Shown: positions 52,413 through 61,325 of the stretch, in pieces
Layout of the letters: each line of letters starts with the position of its first letter
Position numbering within the stretch: the stretch's first letter is position 1
Assembly (NCBI GenBank): GCA_964647355.1
Contig: CAZYGK010000007.1
Coordinates: 1 to 64,000 of the forward strand
Length of the DNA: 64,000 nt
Direction: 5' to 3'
Origin: SZUA-430 sp964647355
GTDB taxonomy: Bacteria > Pseudomonadota > Alphaproteobacteria > Micropepsales > Micropepsaceae
Notes under the pieces: model-generated
Seen by the model: the letters and a program-made list of their open reading frames with translations, nothing else
What the model was told of the DNA's origin: nothing
The model's database searches: none
Translations under genes and position numbers: made by a program

Positions 52413-53672
52413 CTATTGCGGCGCGGGTTCTTCCCGGCGCGCGGCAAACTCGAATGTGAGACCGGGGCGGCCGCCGGTGTCGATTTCCAAGAAGCCCGTG
52501 CTCTTGAAGCTGCGGCCCTGGCAGTCGGTTGCGTCGTCGATTTCGAATGTCGCGTCGCGGGTGCAGAACTGCTTCGTGCCGCCCCAGGTTTCGGCGACAC
52601 CTTCCGTGCGATCGGCGGCGGCGAACGCATAGACATAACGCTCGATCAGACGATCCTTGATCACCTTCTCGCATTGGCCCGGTTGCAGGCGCCACCAACC
52701 CATAGAGCGCTTCTTGCCTTGGGATTCGATCCCGAGAGCGGACCAGATGATGTCTTGCGTGCGGTTGCAGAACGTCAAGCCCGCGCCGGCCTGGTTCTTG
52801 GCCGCTTCGGCGAGCAGTTTGTTGTAGAGGCCGGTCGCATCGTTCGAGGGCAGGCCGAGTGCGGTGCGGACCTGGCCCAGCGCTTCGACGAACTTCGGAC
52901 CGGGCACGCCGTCGATCGCGCCTTCGAAGCGGCCGAGATCGGCGAGAAGCCGCTGTACGCCCGCAATGCGCGCTTGATCGAGCGATTTGAAGCCCGGTGT
53001 TTCGGCCAGCGTCGTCGTCCAGGCAGTTTTGCCTTCGGTGTCGACGCGGGCAAAGCCTTGCGCTTCGTAGCCGGGACCGCATTGGTTGGAGCCGTCGCTC
53101 GTCGCTTGGAACGTGCCCTTGCCCGTGCAAAGCGTCTGCGTGCCGCCCCAGGTTCGGATCGCGCCGGAGTGGGCGAACGACGAGCGGGCGAACGTGTAGA
53201 ATGTCGGCTGCTTCAGTTCGCCCTTGATCACGACGCGGCATTCTCCGGCGGGGACAATCCACCAGCCGCGCGTTGCGAGCAGGCCGCCATTGCGGATGCC
53301 GACGGCGATCGAGAGGGCGTAGGATGTGCGGTTGCAGAACGTGTAGTCGCTCTTCGCGTTTCGCTGGGGGCGATCGGGCTGAAGGTTGCCGACGCCGGGG
53401 ATCGGCTTTGCGGGGGCTTCTGTCGTAGCGGCTCCGGGTGCCGAGACGATGCGAGGCTTCGTGCGTGCAGGCTTCGTTTGCTCGCGCAGTTCGCTGCCGG
53501 GCGTCATGGGCATGACGACGGGGCGCTGGGGCGTCGATGCGGGCGCCGCGTCCTCAGCAGGTTGCGCGCGAGCCGCGCCGCTTGCGGCTACAAGCGCGAG
53601 ACCGATCGACAGCGCGAACTGGCGCAACGAAGCGAACAAACTGTCCAAGTCCTTGAAATCGCGAGGCTTCAC
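52413..53672 (-). CDS. Exported protein with two DUF1036 domains around a peptidoglycan-binding-like domain
   Basis: 419 residues. Signal peptide (ALSIGLALVAASGAARAQ) and a Pro-rich linker precede DUF1036 domain one (FCNRTSYALSIAVGI, about 112; WWIVPAGECRVV). A short helical domain with RFEGAIDGVPGPKFVEALGQ (about 245–265) resembles a PG-binding repeat. DUF1036 domain two (FCNRTQDIIWSALGIE, about 302; GWWRLQPGQCEKVI; YVYAF) follows. Paired Cys suggest disulfides. It overlaps argB by ATGA but is periplasmic, probably unrelated to arginine synthesis. Confidence 0.85.
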   Translation of the reverse strand: MKPRDFKDLDSLFASLRQFALSIGLALVAASGAARAQPAEDAAPASTPQRPVVMPMTPGSELREQTKPARTKPRIVSAPGAATTEAPAKPIPGVGNLQPDRPQRNAKSDYTFCNRTSYALSIAVGIRNGGLLATRGWWIVPAGECRVVIKGELKQPTFYTFARSSFAHSGAIRTWGGTQTLCTGKGTFQATSDGSNQCGPGYEAQGFARVDTEGKTAWTTTLAETPGFKSLDQARIAGVQRLLADLGRFEGAIDGVPGPKFVEALGQVRTALGLPSNDATGLYNKLLAEAAKNQAGAGLTFCNRTQDIIWSALGIESQGKKRSMGWWRLQPGQCEKVIKDRLIERYVYAFAAADRTEGVAETWGGTKQFCTRDATFEIDDATDCQGRSFKSTGFLEIDTGGRPGLTFEFAARREEPAPQ

Positions 53673-54616
53673 CCACGCACGATCATGGTGCCTGCACCGT
53701 GCTCTGTAAACAGCTCGATGAGAAGCACATGTTGAACACGCCCGTCGAGAATGACCGCCGCGCGCACACCGCGCTCGACCGCGTCGATACAGGTTTCAAC
53801 CTTGGGAATCATGCCGCCGGAGATTGTGCCGTCCTTGATCAGAGCGCGCGCCTCGGTTGTGGTGAGGCGTTCGATCAAATTGCCGTTGCGGTCCATAACC
53901 CCTGGGACATCGGTCAGGAGCAGCATGCGGTCGGCTTTGAGGGCACCTGCGACGGCCCCCGCAACCGTGTCGGCGTTGATGTTGTAGGTCTCGCCGTTCC
54001 GGCCGACGCCGATCGGGGCGATGACGGCAACCATGTCGGCGCGGACGATCGCCTGCAGCACCTCGATGTTGACCTCTTCCGGTTCGCCCACGAAGCCGAG
54101 GTCGACGGCTTCTTCCTTGCCGGTGTCGGGGTTGCGGCGGGTCTTTACGACCTTCTTGGCGACGATCATCTGACCGTCCTTGCCCGAGACGCCCACAGCT
54201 TTGCCGCCCGCGTTGTTGATGGCGGAGACGATCTGTTTGTTGACGGTGCCGGTCAGAACCATCTCGACGACGTCGATGGCAGCTTGATCGGTGACGCGTA
54301 GGCCGTCGACAAACGACGACTTGATCTCGAGCTTTTTCAGCATCGCGCCGATCTGCGGGCCGCCGCCGTGCACGACGACAGGATCAATGCCGGTTTGGCG
54401 CATCAGCACGATGTCTTGCGCGAAGTGCTCGGCGACGCCTTCTTCACCCATGGCGTTGCCGCCGTATTTCACGAGCACCGTCTTTTGATCGTAGTGCAAA
54501 ATGTGCGGCAATGCTTCGGTGAGCACCCGGGCGGTCGCGCGCCACTTCGCGAGCTGGCGCAGGTTCTGGACGCGTTCGTCCTTGCCTTGGAAGGTCGGGT
54601 CGTCTGGAGAACTCAT
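53669..54616 (-). CDS. argB: Acetylglutamate kinase
   Basis: 315 residues. Amino-acid-kinase fold: VLVKYGGNAMGEE (about 49), VVHGGGPQIGAML (about 77), VGRNGETYNINADTVAGAVA, and GMIPKVETCIDAVERGVRAAVI with VQHVLLIELFTEHGAGTMI at the end. It phosphorylates N-acetylglutamate in arginine synthesis. It follows engB after a short gap and overlaps the DUF1036 gene. Confidence 0.96.
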   Translation of the reverse strand: MSSPDDPTFQGKDERVQNLRQLAKWRATARVLTEALPHILHYDQKTVLVKYGGNAMGEEGVAEHFAQDIVLMRQTGIDPVVVHGGGPQIGAMLKKLEIKSSFVDGLRVTDQAAIDVVEMVLTGTVNKQIVSAINNAGGKAVGVSGKDGQMIVAKKVVKTRRNPDTGKEEAVDLGFVGEPEEVNIEVLQAIVRADMVAVIAPIGVGRNGETYNINADTVAGAVAGALKADRMLLLTDVPGVMDRNGNLIERLTTTEARALIKDGTISGGMIPKVETCIDAVERGVRAAVILDGRVQHVLLIELFTEHGAGTMIVRG

Positions 54617-54637
54617 GCGCGCGCTTTCAAACGTAGC

Positions 54638-55288
54638 TTAACGGCGCGCCTTATAGACGGTTTCCGCGAGGTCCGCGAGATGGGCACGCAGCTCAGGGAT
54701 ACCCGTCTTGGTTTCGGCGGAAGTCGCAAAGATGTCCGGATGGGCGGCCGCGTGGGTCTTGGCGAGCGCTGCGGCTGCGTTAACCGCTTCGGCGACCTCG
54801 GTCGCGTTCAGTTTGTCGGTCTTGGTCAAGACGACCAGGAACGAGGCCGCAGCCTCGTCGAGGATTTCCATCATCGTGCGGTCGTTTTCGTTTGCGCCGT
54901 GGCGGGCGTCGATCAGCAGGCAGACGCGGCGCAGCTGCGGGCGGCCGCGGAGATAAGATTCGATGAGGCGGCGCCAGTCGGCCGACATCGCCTTCGAGAC
55001 GCGTGCGAAGCCGTAGCCGGGGAGGTCGGCGAGCGTGAGCTTGTGGCCTAAGTCGAACAGGTTGATCTCGCGCGTGCGGCCGGGCGTGTTCGAAACGCGC
55101 GCCAGCGTCTTCCTGTTCGTGAGCGCGTTCAGAAGGCTCGACTTACCGACATTCGAACGGCCGGCGAAGGCGATCTCGGGGAGCTTCGTCGGCGGCAGAT
55201 CGGCGAACGCGCGCACGGGGCGCAGGAATTTGCATTCCTGCGCGAACAACAAATGGCCCTTCTTGAGCGCGCCTTTTGGGGCCGTCAT
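54638..55288 (-). CDS. engB: Ribosome biogenesis GTPase EngB (YihA/YsxC)
   Basis: 216 residues. G1 GRSNVGKSSLLNAL (about 43), G2 RVSNTPGRTREINLF, G3 DLPGYGFARV, G4 TKTDK and G5 SAETKTG are all present. It acts in 50S subunit assembly and is usually essential. Its ATG overlaps the yidC stop (ATGA), conserving the yidC–engB order. Confidence 0.96.
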   Translation of the reverse strand: MTAPKGALKKGHLLFAQECKFLRPVRAFADLPPTKLPEIAFAGRSNVGKSSLLNALTNRKTLARVSNTPGRTREINLFDLGHKLTLADLPGYGFARVSKAMSADWRRLIESYLRGRPQLRRVCLLIDARHGANENDRTMMEILDEAAASFLVVLTKTDKLNATEVAEAVNAAAALAKTHAAAHPDIFATSAETKTGIPELRAHLADLAETVYKARR

Positions 55289-57081
55289 TCGCCCGGCGCG
55301 CCGCTATTGCCGGGCCTGTTCAACAGCTTCTTCGCCCAGGCCGGAATGTTGAACTCAATCGGCACGTTGAGGCGCCGCATAATGAGCCATTGTTGGAGGA
55401 TCGAGAGCACGTTGTTCACTGTCCAATAGACGACGAGACCGGCCGGGAACTGCGCCATCAGATAGGTGAACATCGGCGGCATGATCACCATCATCTGCTG
55501 CTGCACGGGATCGGTCGCCGGCGGGTTCATCTTGGTTTGGAACCACATCGTCAGGCCCATCAGCACCGGCCAGGCGCCTATGTGCAGCCAGGAAGGAACG
55601 GCGAACGGCAACAGACCGAACAGGTTGAAGAGCGAGGTCGGATCGGCTGCCGCCAAATCTTGGATCCAACCGAAGAACGGCGCATGGCGCATCTCGATCG
55701 TGACGAACAAGACTTTGTAGAGCGCGAAGAACACCGGGATTTGAATAAGGATGGGCAGGCAACCCATCATTGGGTTGATCTTCTCGCGCTGAAACAGAGC
55801 GATCTGCTCCTGCTGCAGTTTCAAACGGTCGTCCTTGTAGCGTTCCTGCAGCTCTTTGATCTGCGGCTGGACCTTCTTCATCTTGGTCATCGACTCGTAA
55901 GAGCGATTGGCCAGCGGGAAGAAAAGGATCTTGACGACGATCGTAAGCAGGATGATCGCGATGCCGAAATTGCCAACGAGCTGGTTGAGCCAGTCGAGGC
56001 CATGGAACATCCAATAGGTGAGGTAGCCGAACCAGCCCCAGTCGATGGTCATGTCGAAGCGCTGGATGCCCAGTTTTTCCTGATACCCCTCGATGAGCGA
56101 GACCTTTTTGGCGCCGGCGTAGAGATTGTGCGTCACCGTCGCCGTGCCGCCGGCCGCGATGTTGCGGGGGCTCAAGAGGTAGTCGGCGCGGAAGGTCTCA
56201 AGCGCGCCCTTCGTGATCGAGAAGCGGGCATTGAATTGTTCGTTCTGCGGGGGCGCGAGCGTCGCCATCCAGTACTTGTCGGTGATGCCGAGCCAGCCGC
56301 CTTTGCTCTCGAACTTCATCTCCGGCAGCTCGGCGTCGCGCATTTCGGCGTAATCGGCCTCCTTCAACTCGCCGCCCAAAACGGCGACGAGGCCTTCGTG
56401 GAGGATCCAGTTCGCCTCGTGTTTCGGTTCGCCTTCGCGCGCCACGAGAGCGTAGGGGTAAAGCGTGATCGGCGCGCCCGACTTGTTCTCGACCTTGTCG
56501 GTGATGGAGAACATGTAGTTCTCGTCGAGGGCGATCGTGCGTGTGAAGACGAGGCCTTGGCCGTTGTCCCAAGTCAGCGTCACCGGCGTCGTGGCGGTTA
56601 GCGTGTTGCCCGACGGTGTCCAGACCGTCGCGCCGTTCGGCACCGCGGTCGCCGAGCCCGGGGCCGCCGTCCAACCGGTTTCGGCGAATGTCGCGCCGGC
56701 CGAACCTTGCGGCGACAGGAAGACGATCTCGGGACTCTTGGGGTCGATCGTCTCGCGGTAGTTCTGAAGGCGCAGATCGTCGATCTGGCCACCCGTCAGT
56801 TTGATCGAGCCGTCGACCTTGCCGTTGTCGAAGCGCAGGCGGGCACCGCTTTCGGCGACGACCACATCACGCGGCTTGGGGGCCGCCGCTGTTGCTGAGC
56901 CAAGCGTTGTCGGAACGCCCGGTGCCGCGGGGTTGGCCGGTTGCGTCGCTTGTTGTTCGATCTTGGCTTGCCGTGCCGCTTCGCGTTGCGGCGCCAAAAA
57001 GAAGTAGTCCCAGCCAATGATGACGAGGACGCACAGCACCATCGCCGCGATCAGATTGCCGGAATCGTTTTGTTTGTTCAT
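55285..57081 (-). CDS. yidC: Membrane protein insertase YidC
   Basis: 598 residues, Gram-negative form. N-terminal helix (NLIAAMVLCVLVIIGWDYFF), a beta-rich periplasmic domain (about 60–365), and the conserved insertase core with NFGIAIILLTIVVKILFFPL, NPMMGCLPILIQIPVFFALYK and the cytoplasmic KMKKVQPQIKELQERYKDD hairpin. It inserts Sec-dependent and Sec-independent membrane proteins. Three bases after yidD's stop in the rpmH operon. Confidence 0.96.
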   Translation of the reverse strand: MNKQNDSGNLIAAMVLCVLVIIGWDYFFLAPQREAARQAKIEQQATQPANPAAPGVPTTLGSATAAAPKPRDVVVAESGARLRFDNGKVDGSIKLTGGQIDDLRLQNYRETIDPKSPEIVFLSPQGSAGATFAETGWTAAPGSATAVPNGATVWTPSGNTLTATTPVTLTWDNGQGLVFTRTIALDENYMFSITDKVENKSGAPITLYPYALVAREGEPKHEANWILHEGLVAVLGGELKEADYAEMRDAELPEMKFESKGGWLGITDKYWMATLAPPQNEQFNARFSITKGALETFRADYLLSPRNIAAGGTATVTHNLYAGAKKVSLIEGYQEKLGIQRFDMTIDWGWFGYLTYWMFHGLDWLNQLVGNFGIAIILLTIVVKILFFPLANRSYESMTKMKKVQPQIKELQERYKDDRLKLQQEQIALFQREKINPMMGCLPILIQIPVFFALYKVLFVTIEMRHAPFFGWIQDLAAADPTSLFNLFGLLPFAVPSWLHIGAWPVLMGLTMWFQTKMNPPATDPVQQQMMVIMPPMFTYLMAQFPAGLVVYWTVNNVLSILQQWLIMRRLNVPIEFNIPAWAKKLLNRPGNSGAPGE

Positions 57082-57084
57082 CGC

Positions 57085-57372
57085 TTAGGTCTTGGCGTGG
57101 TGGTGATGATGATGTTTGCAGTCGGGCACGGGATCGAAGCCTTCGCCGCCGCCGAGCCACTTGACGGGGTGGCAGCGTGAGAGCCGGCGCAGCGTCAGCC
57201 AGGCTCCTTTGATTGCGCCGTGTTTCTCGATCGCCTCCAGCGCGTAGGCCGAACATGTCGGCTGATAGCGGCAGACGGGGCCGATCAGCGGCGAAAGCGC
57301 GTAGCGGTAGGCGTGAATGGGCGCCTTGGCGAGCCGCTTTGCGGCGTGCGCGAGCGCATCCCAAACTTTCAT
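57085..57372 (-). CDS. yidD: Membrane protein insertion efficiency factor YidD
   Basis: 95 residues. YRYALSPLIGPVCRYQPTCSAYALEAIEKHG is the family signature (conserved Cys and Tyr). The C-terminus ends in six consecutive His after DPVPDCK, an extreme version of the short polar tail. It is a peripheral membrane protein that supports YidC. Its start overlaps the rnpA stop. Confidence 0.94.
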   Translation of the reverse strand: MKVWDALAHAAKRLAKAPIHAYRYALSPLIGPVCRYQPTCSAYALEAIEKHGAIKGAWLTLRRLSRCHPVKWLGGGEGFDPVPDCKHHHHHHAKT

Positions 57373-57758
57373 CGCTCCTCCGCTTTTTGGGGGCGGCCCC
57401 CATGTACTTTGCGGAGAGCCTGCTTCAGGTCGTCGATCAGCGCGACGAACGGCCGGTCCGCCGTCGCTTCGCGACCGACGAGAACATAGTCATGACCCTT
57501 CTGTCCTAAAAGGGGCAGAACCGCTCGAGCTGCCTCGCGCAGGCGGCGTTTCACCCGGTTTCTTGCGACCGCGCCGCCCAGTTTCTTCGTTGCGGTGAAG
57601 CCGACACGCAACGCGCCGGAGGGTTCGGGGGTGGGTGCCATTTGCAGAACGAGACCCGGCGCCGACCAACGGCGCCCGCGGCTCAAGCGCAGAAAATCGG
57701 CGCGCTTAAGGAGACGCGACACTTTGACCGGTAAGGTGGGCGTGTCGGTTGCAGACAC
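57369..57758 (-). CDS. rnpA: Ribonuclease P protein component
   Basis: 129 residues. LKRADFLRLSRGRRWSAPGLVL, the central ARNRVKRRLREAAR helix and GHDYVLVGREATADRPF are standard. It binds the RNase P RNA for tRNA 5' maturation. It overlaps yidD by four bases and follows rpmH by 13. Confidence 0.95.
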   Translation of the reverse strand: MSATDTPTLPVKVSRLLKRADFLRLSRGRRWSAPGLVLQMAPTPEPSGALRVGFTATKKLGGAVARNRVKRRLREAARAVLPLLGQKGHDYVLVGREATADRPFVALIDDLKQALRKVHGGRPQKAEER

Positions 57759-57771
57759 GCTGAGGCGGCTC

Positions 57772-57912
57772 TTAAGCCGACAGACGCTTGCGGCCGTGGG
57801 CGCGGCGGCGGGCCAGCACCTTCTTGCCGTTGGTGGTGGCCGAGCGCGAACGGAATCCGTGGCGGCGCTTGCGGACGATTTTGGAAGGCTGATAGGTGCG
57901 CTTGCTGGCCAC
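57772..57912 (-). CDS. rpmH: 50S ribosomal protein L34
   Basis: 46 residues, starting at GTG 57912: VASKRTYQPSKIVRKRRHGF and ending LARRRAHGRKRLSA, essentially the L34 consensus with a two- or three-residue N-terminal extension. AAGGA lies 11 bases upstream. An ATG for the classical MKRTYQPS start is absent because the Lys is preceded by Ser. First gene of the rpmH–rnpA–yidD–yidC–engB–argB run. Confidence 0.96.
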   Translation of the reverse strand: MASKRTYQPSKIVRKRRHGFRSRSATTNGKKVLARRRAHGRKRLSA

Positions 57913-57957
57913 GGCAGGGAATTCCTTAAGAACGGCGTCTTCGGTTTCGAGGGCGGG

Positions 57958-57986
57958 CATATAGGGAATTGGCGCGTTCAAGTCAA
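57958..57986 (-). promoter_or_regulatory. Sigma70-type promoter of the rpmH operon
   Basis: On the minus strand TTGACT, a 17-base spacer and TATATG lie about 46 bases upstream of the rpmH GTG. Spacing is optimal and both boxes are close to consensus. Expected start of transcription is near 57951. No dnaA follows here. Confidence 0.82.
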
Positions 57987-58109
57987 ATCTTGGAGGGTTA
58001 CCAAGGGCTTGGAGGCGTTCACGGGCGGCTGATGAAGCTGTTATGTCGCGGGCGTGGACGTTCGGTGGCATAAGCGCCAGGATTCTTGCTCGTTTTTGCG
58101 GAGGCGCCG

Positions 58110-58922
58110 ATGACCCTCGTTCGTGCCGCCTTGCTTGTGTTGGCGTGCTTTGTCCTTGTGCCCGCGCAAGCTGGCGACCTCGATGCCTATTTTTCCACCA
58201 ACGATGCAAACGCCACGATGACCGTCGATCACAGTGCTTGGGAGCGGATCCTCACGATGTATCTCGTGCCGTCGCCCGACCGAATCAATCGCTTTGCGTA
58301 TGGGCGGGTGAATGCGGCCGACAAGAAGGCCCTCAAGGCATATCTCGCGGCGCTTCAGAATGTGAAAGTGACTGCGCTGAAGGCCGACGAACAACGTGCG
58401 TTTTGGATCAACCTCTACAACGCGCTGACGATCGACGTCGTGCTCGACCGCTATCCGGTGAAAACCATCAAGGACATTTCGTTGGGCGGCGGGTTCTTTG
58501 CGTCCGGGCCATGGAAGAAGCCCCTCGTAAAAGTCGAGGGCAAGGCGTTGTCGCTCGACAATGTGGAGCACGACATCTTGCGCAAAGTCTGGAACGATCC
58601 GCGGGTGCACTATGCGGTGAACTGTGCGTCGATGAGCTGCCCCAATCTGATGGCGAAAGCGTTCACGGCCGCCAATCTCGACGAGATGCTGACGCAGGGC
58701 GCGAAAGACTACGTGAACCATCCGCGCGGGGTGCGCCTGGGTGGGTCGAAGGTCACGCTGTCACGGATTTATTCCTGGTACCGCTCGGACTTCGGGGCAA
58801 GCGATGCAGAGATTCTGCGCCACATCGCCAAATATGCCGCGCCGCCGTTGAAGAAGGCGCTCGCAGGCATCGAGACGATAGACGGCTACGACTATGACTG
58901 GTCGCTGAATGAGGCTAAGTGA
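58110..58922 (+). CDS. DUF547 domain exported protein
   Basis: 270 residues from ATG 58110 (GGAGG six bases upstream). Signal peptide (AALLVLACFVLVPAQA) precedes a DUF547 domain with the family's FWINLYNALTIDVVLDRYP (about 108), LDNVEHDIL and HYAVNCASMSCPNL. The conserved Cys pair may be catalytic or structural. Such proteins are often beside the TVP38 protein, as here (next gene overlaps or follows by a few bases). The reaction is unknown. Confidence 0.85.
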   Translation: MTLVRAALLVLACFVLVPAQAGDLDAYFSTNDANATMTVDHSAWERILTMYLVPSPDRINRFAYGRVNAADKKALKAYLAALQNVKVTALKADEQRAFWINLYNALTIDVVLDRYPVKTIKDISLGGGFFASGPWKKPLVKVEGKALSLDNVEHDILRKVWNDPRVHYAVNCASMSCPNLMAKAFTAANLDEMLTQGAKDYVNHPRGVRLGGSKVTLSRIYSWYRSDFGASDAEILRHIAKYAAPPLKKALAGIETIDGYDYDWSLNEAK

Positions 58923-58927
58923 GGGAC

Positions 58928-59665
58928 ATGGAAACGCCAACGACTCCCAAAGCCACGTTCTCGATCGGGCGCCTGATTCCGCTGCTCGTTTTTGCTGCGG
59001 TTCTGATCGCGTTCTTTGCGCTTGGCCTGAACAAGTATCTGACGCTCGATCTGTTGCGGGAGAACCGTGAGGTTCTCAAGAGCTGGGTGCATGCGAACAA
59101 GACCGAGGCGGTGCTGCTGTTCATCACGGCCTACATCATCGTCGCCGCGTTTTCCCTGCCGATCAGCGCGCTGGTCAGCATTACCGGCGGCTTCTTGTTC
59201 GGTAGCGTGTTCGGCGCGGCTTGGGGTGTCATCGGTGCCACAGTCGGGGCCACGATCTTGTTCCTCGTCGCCAAGACGGCCCTCGGCGATCCGTTGCGGC
59301 AGCGGTTTGCTTCGCAGGTGAAGTCGCTCGAGGAAGGGTTTCGCGCCAATGCGGTCAGCTACATGCTGCTGCTCAGATTGGTGCCGTTGTTTCCGTTTTG
59401 GCTCGTCAATCTGGCGGCATCTTTCACAGGCGTTTCGGTGGTGACGTTCTTCGTCACGACGCTTGTCGGCATCATTCCAGGTGCATTTGTGTTCGCGAGC
59501 ATCGGCAACGGGCTGGGCGTGCTGTTCGACGCGGGCGAGCAACCGGACTTGAGCTTAACAGCGCTTCTTTCACGATCCGACTTCTACATTCCGATTGGGG
59601 GGCTCATCATCCTGTCTTTGATCCCCGTCGTGTACCGGACATTTTTTGCAAAGAAGCAGGCATAG
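58928..59665 (+). CDS. TVP38/TMEM64-family membrane protein
   Basis: 245 residues from ATG 58928 (GAGGGA upstream); a GTG at 58919 that overlaps the DUF547 stop is also possible. Five or six helices include LPISALVSITGGFLFGSVFG (about 80) and the SNARE-associated core FRANAVSYMLLLRLVPLFPFWLVNL (about 141). Members handle lipid scrambling or ion homeostasis. It is followed within five bases by the disulfide-reductase-like gene, a pairing common in bacteria. Confidence 0.88.
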   Translation: METPTTPKATFSIGRLIPLLVFAAVLIAFFALGLNKYLTLDLLRENREVLKSWVHANKTEAVLLFITAYIIVAAFSLPISALVSITGGFLFGSVFGAAWGVIGATVGATILFLVAKTALGDPLRQRFASQVKSLEEGFRANAVSYMLLLRLVPLFPFWLVNLAASFTGVSVVTFFVTTLVGIIPGAFVFASIGNGLGVLFDAGEQPDLSLTALLSRSDFYIPIGGLIILSLIPVVYRTFFAKKQA

Positions 59666-59669
59666 GGCC

Positions 59670-61088
59670 ATGGCGGTGATTAAGGCGGACCTCTGCATCA
59701 TCGGCGCCGGTTCGGGCGGGCTTTCGGTTGCGGCCGGCGCGGCGCAGCTAGGGCGCAAGGTCGTCTTGATCGAGCGGCACAAGATGGGCGGCGATTGTCT
59801 GAACTACGGCTGTGTGCCGTCGAAGTCGTTGATCGCGGCCGCTTCGCACGCGCATGCGATCCGGCGGGCCGGCGAGTTCGGCGTCGATGCGGGCGAGCCC
59901 AAGGTCGACTATGCGCGCGTGATGAAGCACGTGCATGAGGTGATTGCAGCGATCGAGCCCAACGATTCCGTCGAGCGGTTCGAGAAGCTCGGGTGTAAGG
60001 TGATCAAGGCAGCCGCGAAGTTCGTCTCCGCCAACGAAGTCGATGCGGGCGGCGAGCGGGTCGCGGCGCGGCACTTCGTGATCGCGACCGGGTCTTCGCC
60101 CGCGAAGCCGCCGATTCCCGGACTCGATCAGACGCCGCATTTCACGAACGAGACCGTGTTCGACAACACCGTGTTGCCGGAACATTTGATCATTATCGGC
60201 GGCGGCGCGATCGGGCTTGAGATGGCGCAGGCGCACCGGCGGCTGGGCTCGCGCGTAACGGTCCTCGAAGCGTTCCGCATCATGCCGAAGGACGATCCGG
60301 AAGCAGTCGCGATCGTGCGCAAGGCGCTGGAAGACGAGGGCGTCGTCATTCGCGAAGGTACGGCTGTCACGGCGGTCTCGAAGATGGACGGCGGGGTTGC
60401 GGTGACGATCTCGCGCAACGGACAGAGCGAGGCGATTGCCGGATCGCATCTGCTGCTCGCGGCCGGGCGGGTGCCGAACGTCGACGGGCTCAATCTGGAA
60501 GCGGCGGGTATCAAATACTCGCGCAAGGGCATCGAGGTCGATGCGTCGCTGCGCACCGCGAACCGCAAAGTCTCGGCGATCGGGGATGTCGCGGGCGGGC
60601 TGCAATTCACCCACGTGGCCGGCTATCACGCCGGGCTGATCATCCGGCGGGTGCTGTTCAAGGTGCCGGTCAAGACGGACACGTCGGCGATCCCGTGGTG
60701 TACCTACACCGATCCGGAGCTCGCGCATGTCGGCCTGACCGAGGCGCAGGCGATAGAGAAGGGCATCGCCCACAGCGTGACGCGCTGGCCGCTGCACGAC
60801 AACGATCGCGCACAGGCCGAACGCGAGACGCATGGGCTGGCAAAGATCGTCATTTCGCGCGGGCGGCCGATCGGCGCGACGATCGTGGCGCCGCACGCGG
60901 GCGACCTGATCCTGCCGTGGGTGATGGCGATCGGACAGAAGGCGAAGATGTCGTCGATGGCCGGCTTGGTGGCGCCGTATCCGACGCTTGGTGAGATTTC
61001 GAAGCGCGCTTCGAGCGCGCATTTCACGCCAACGCTGTTCTCGGGGCGGACGAAGGCGGTGGTTAAAGTCTTGTCATGGTTGCCGTGA
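59670..61088 (+). CDS. FAD-dependent pyridine nucleotide-disulfide oxidoreductase, mercuric-reductase-like
   Basis: 472 residues. FAD loop CIIGAGSGGLSVAAG (about 9–23), redox disulfide GGDCLNYGCVPSKS (Cys43/Cys48), NAD(P) loop IIIGGGAIGLEMAQ (about 174) and the C-terminal dimer domain. Where lipoamide dehydrogenases and MerA have His in HPT…E, this protein has YPTLGE (Tyr about 437); the Glu stays. So the acid/base dyad is incomplete. N-terminal mercury domain and C-terminal Cys pair of MerA are absent. It is coupled to TVP38, whose family it may serve. Confidence 0.85.
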   Translation: MAVIKADLCIIGAGSGGLSVAAGAAQLGRKVVLIERHKMGGDCLNYGCVPSKSLIAAASHAHAIRRAGEFGVDAGEPKVDYARVMKHVHEVIAAIEPNDSVERFEKLGCKVIKAAAKFVSANEVDAGGERVAARHFVIATGSSPAKPPIPGLDQTPHFTNETVFDNTVLPEHLIIIGGGAIGLEMAQAHRRLGSRVTVLEAFRIMPKDDPEAVAIVRKALEDEGVVIREGTAVTAVSKMDGGVAVTISRNGQSEAIAGSHLLLAAGRVPNVDGLNLEAAGIKYSRKGIEVDASLRTANRKVSAIGDVAGGLQFTHVAGYHAGLIIRRVLFKVPVKTDTSAIPWCTYTDPELAHVGLTEAQAIEKGIAHSVTRWPLHDNDRAQAERETHGLAKIVISRGRPIGATIVAPHAGDLILPWVMAIGQKAKMSSMAGLVAPYPTLGEISKRASSAHFTPTLFSGRTKAVVKVLSWLP

Positions 61089-61121
61089 CGGGTCACGCCA
61101 AACGTCTGTCACAATAAGTTC

Positions 61122-61260
61122 GTCATGGCCGGGCTTGACCCGGCCACCCAGGGGTGCTGCGCCAAGTTTGACCGCGCATTTCTGCGCTGCTCCCGAAGAT
61201 GTGCGCTTGCGAGCGCTCGCGCAGCGACCCTGGGTGGCCGGGTCAAGCCCGACCACGACG
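61122..61260. repeat. Palindromic intergenic element (GTCATGGCCGGGCTTGACC type)
   Basis: The left arm CGTCATGGCCGGGCTTGACC…CACCCAGGG (61122–61154) matches the reverse complement of the right arm ending GACCACGACG (61228–61260) at 31 of 33 positions, around a 73-base centre. This motif is widespread between genes in several Alphaproteobacteria. The 20-mer just before it, at 61093–61112, also precedes the other element at 2688. It fills most of the 237-base gap before the histidine kinase. Confidence 0.8.
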
Positions 61261-61325
61261 ACCAATGTTGTTTGGTCACCATGAGCGGTTAATCGCTGAA
61301 GTTCCACTTCGATCATGCGCAGCCT

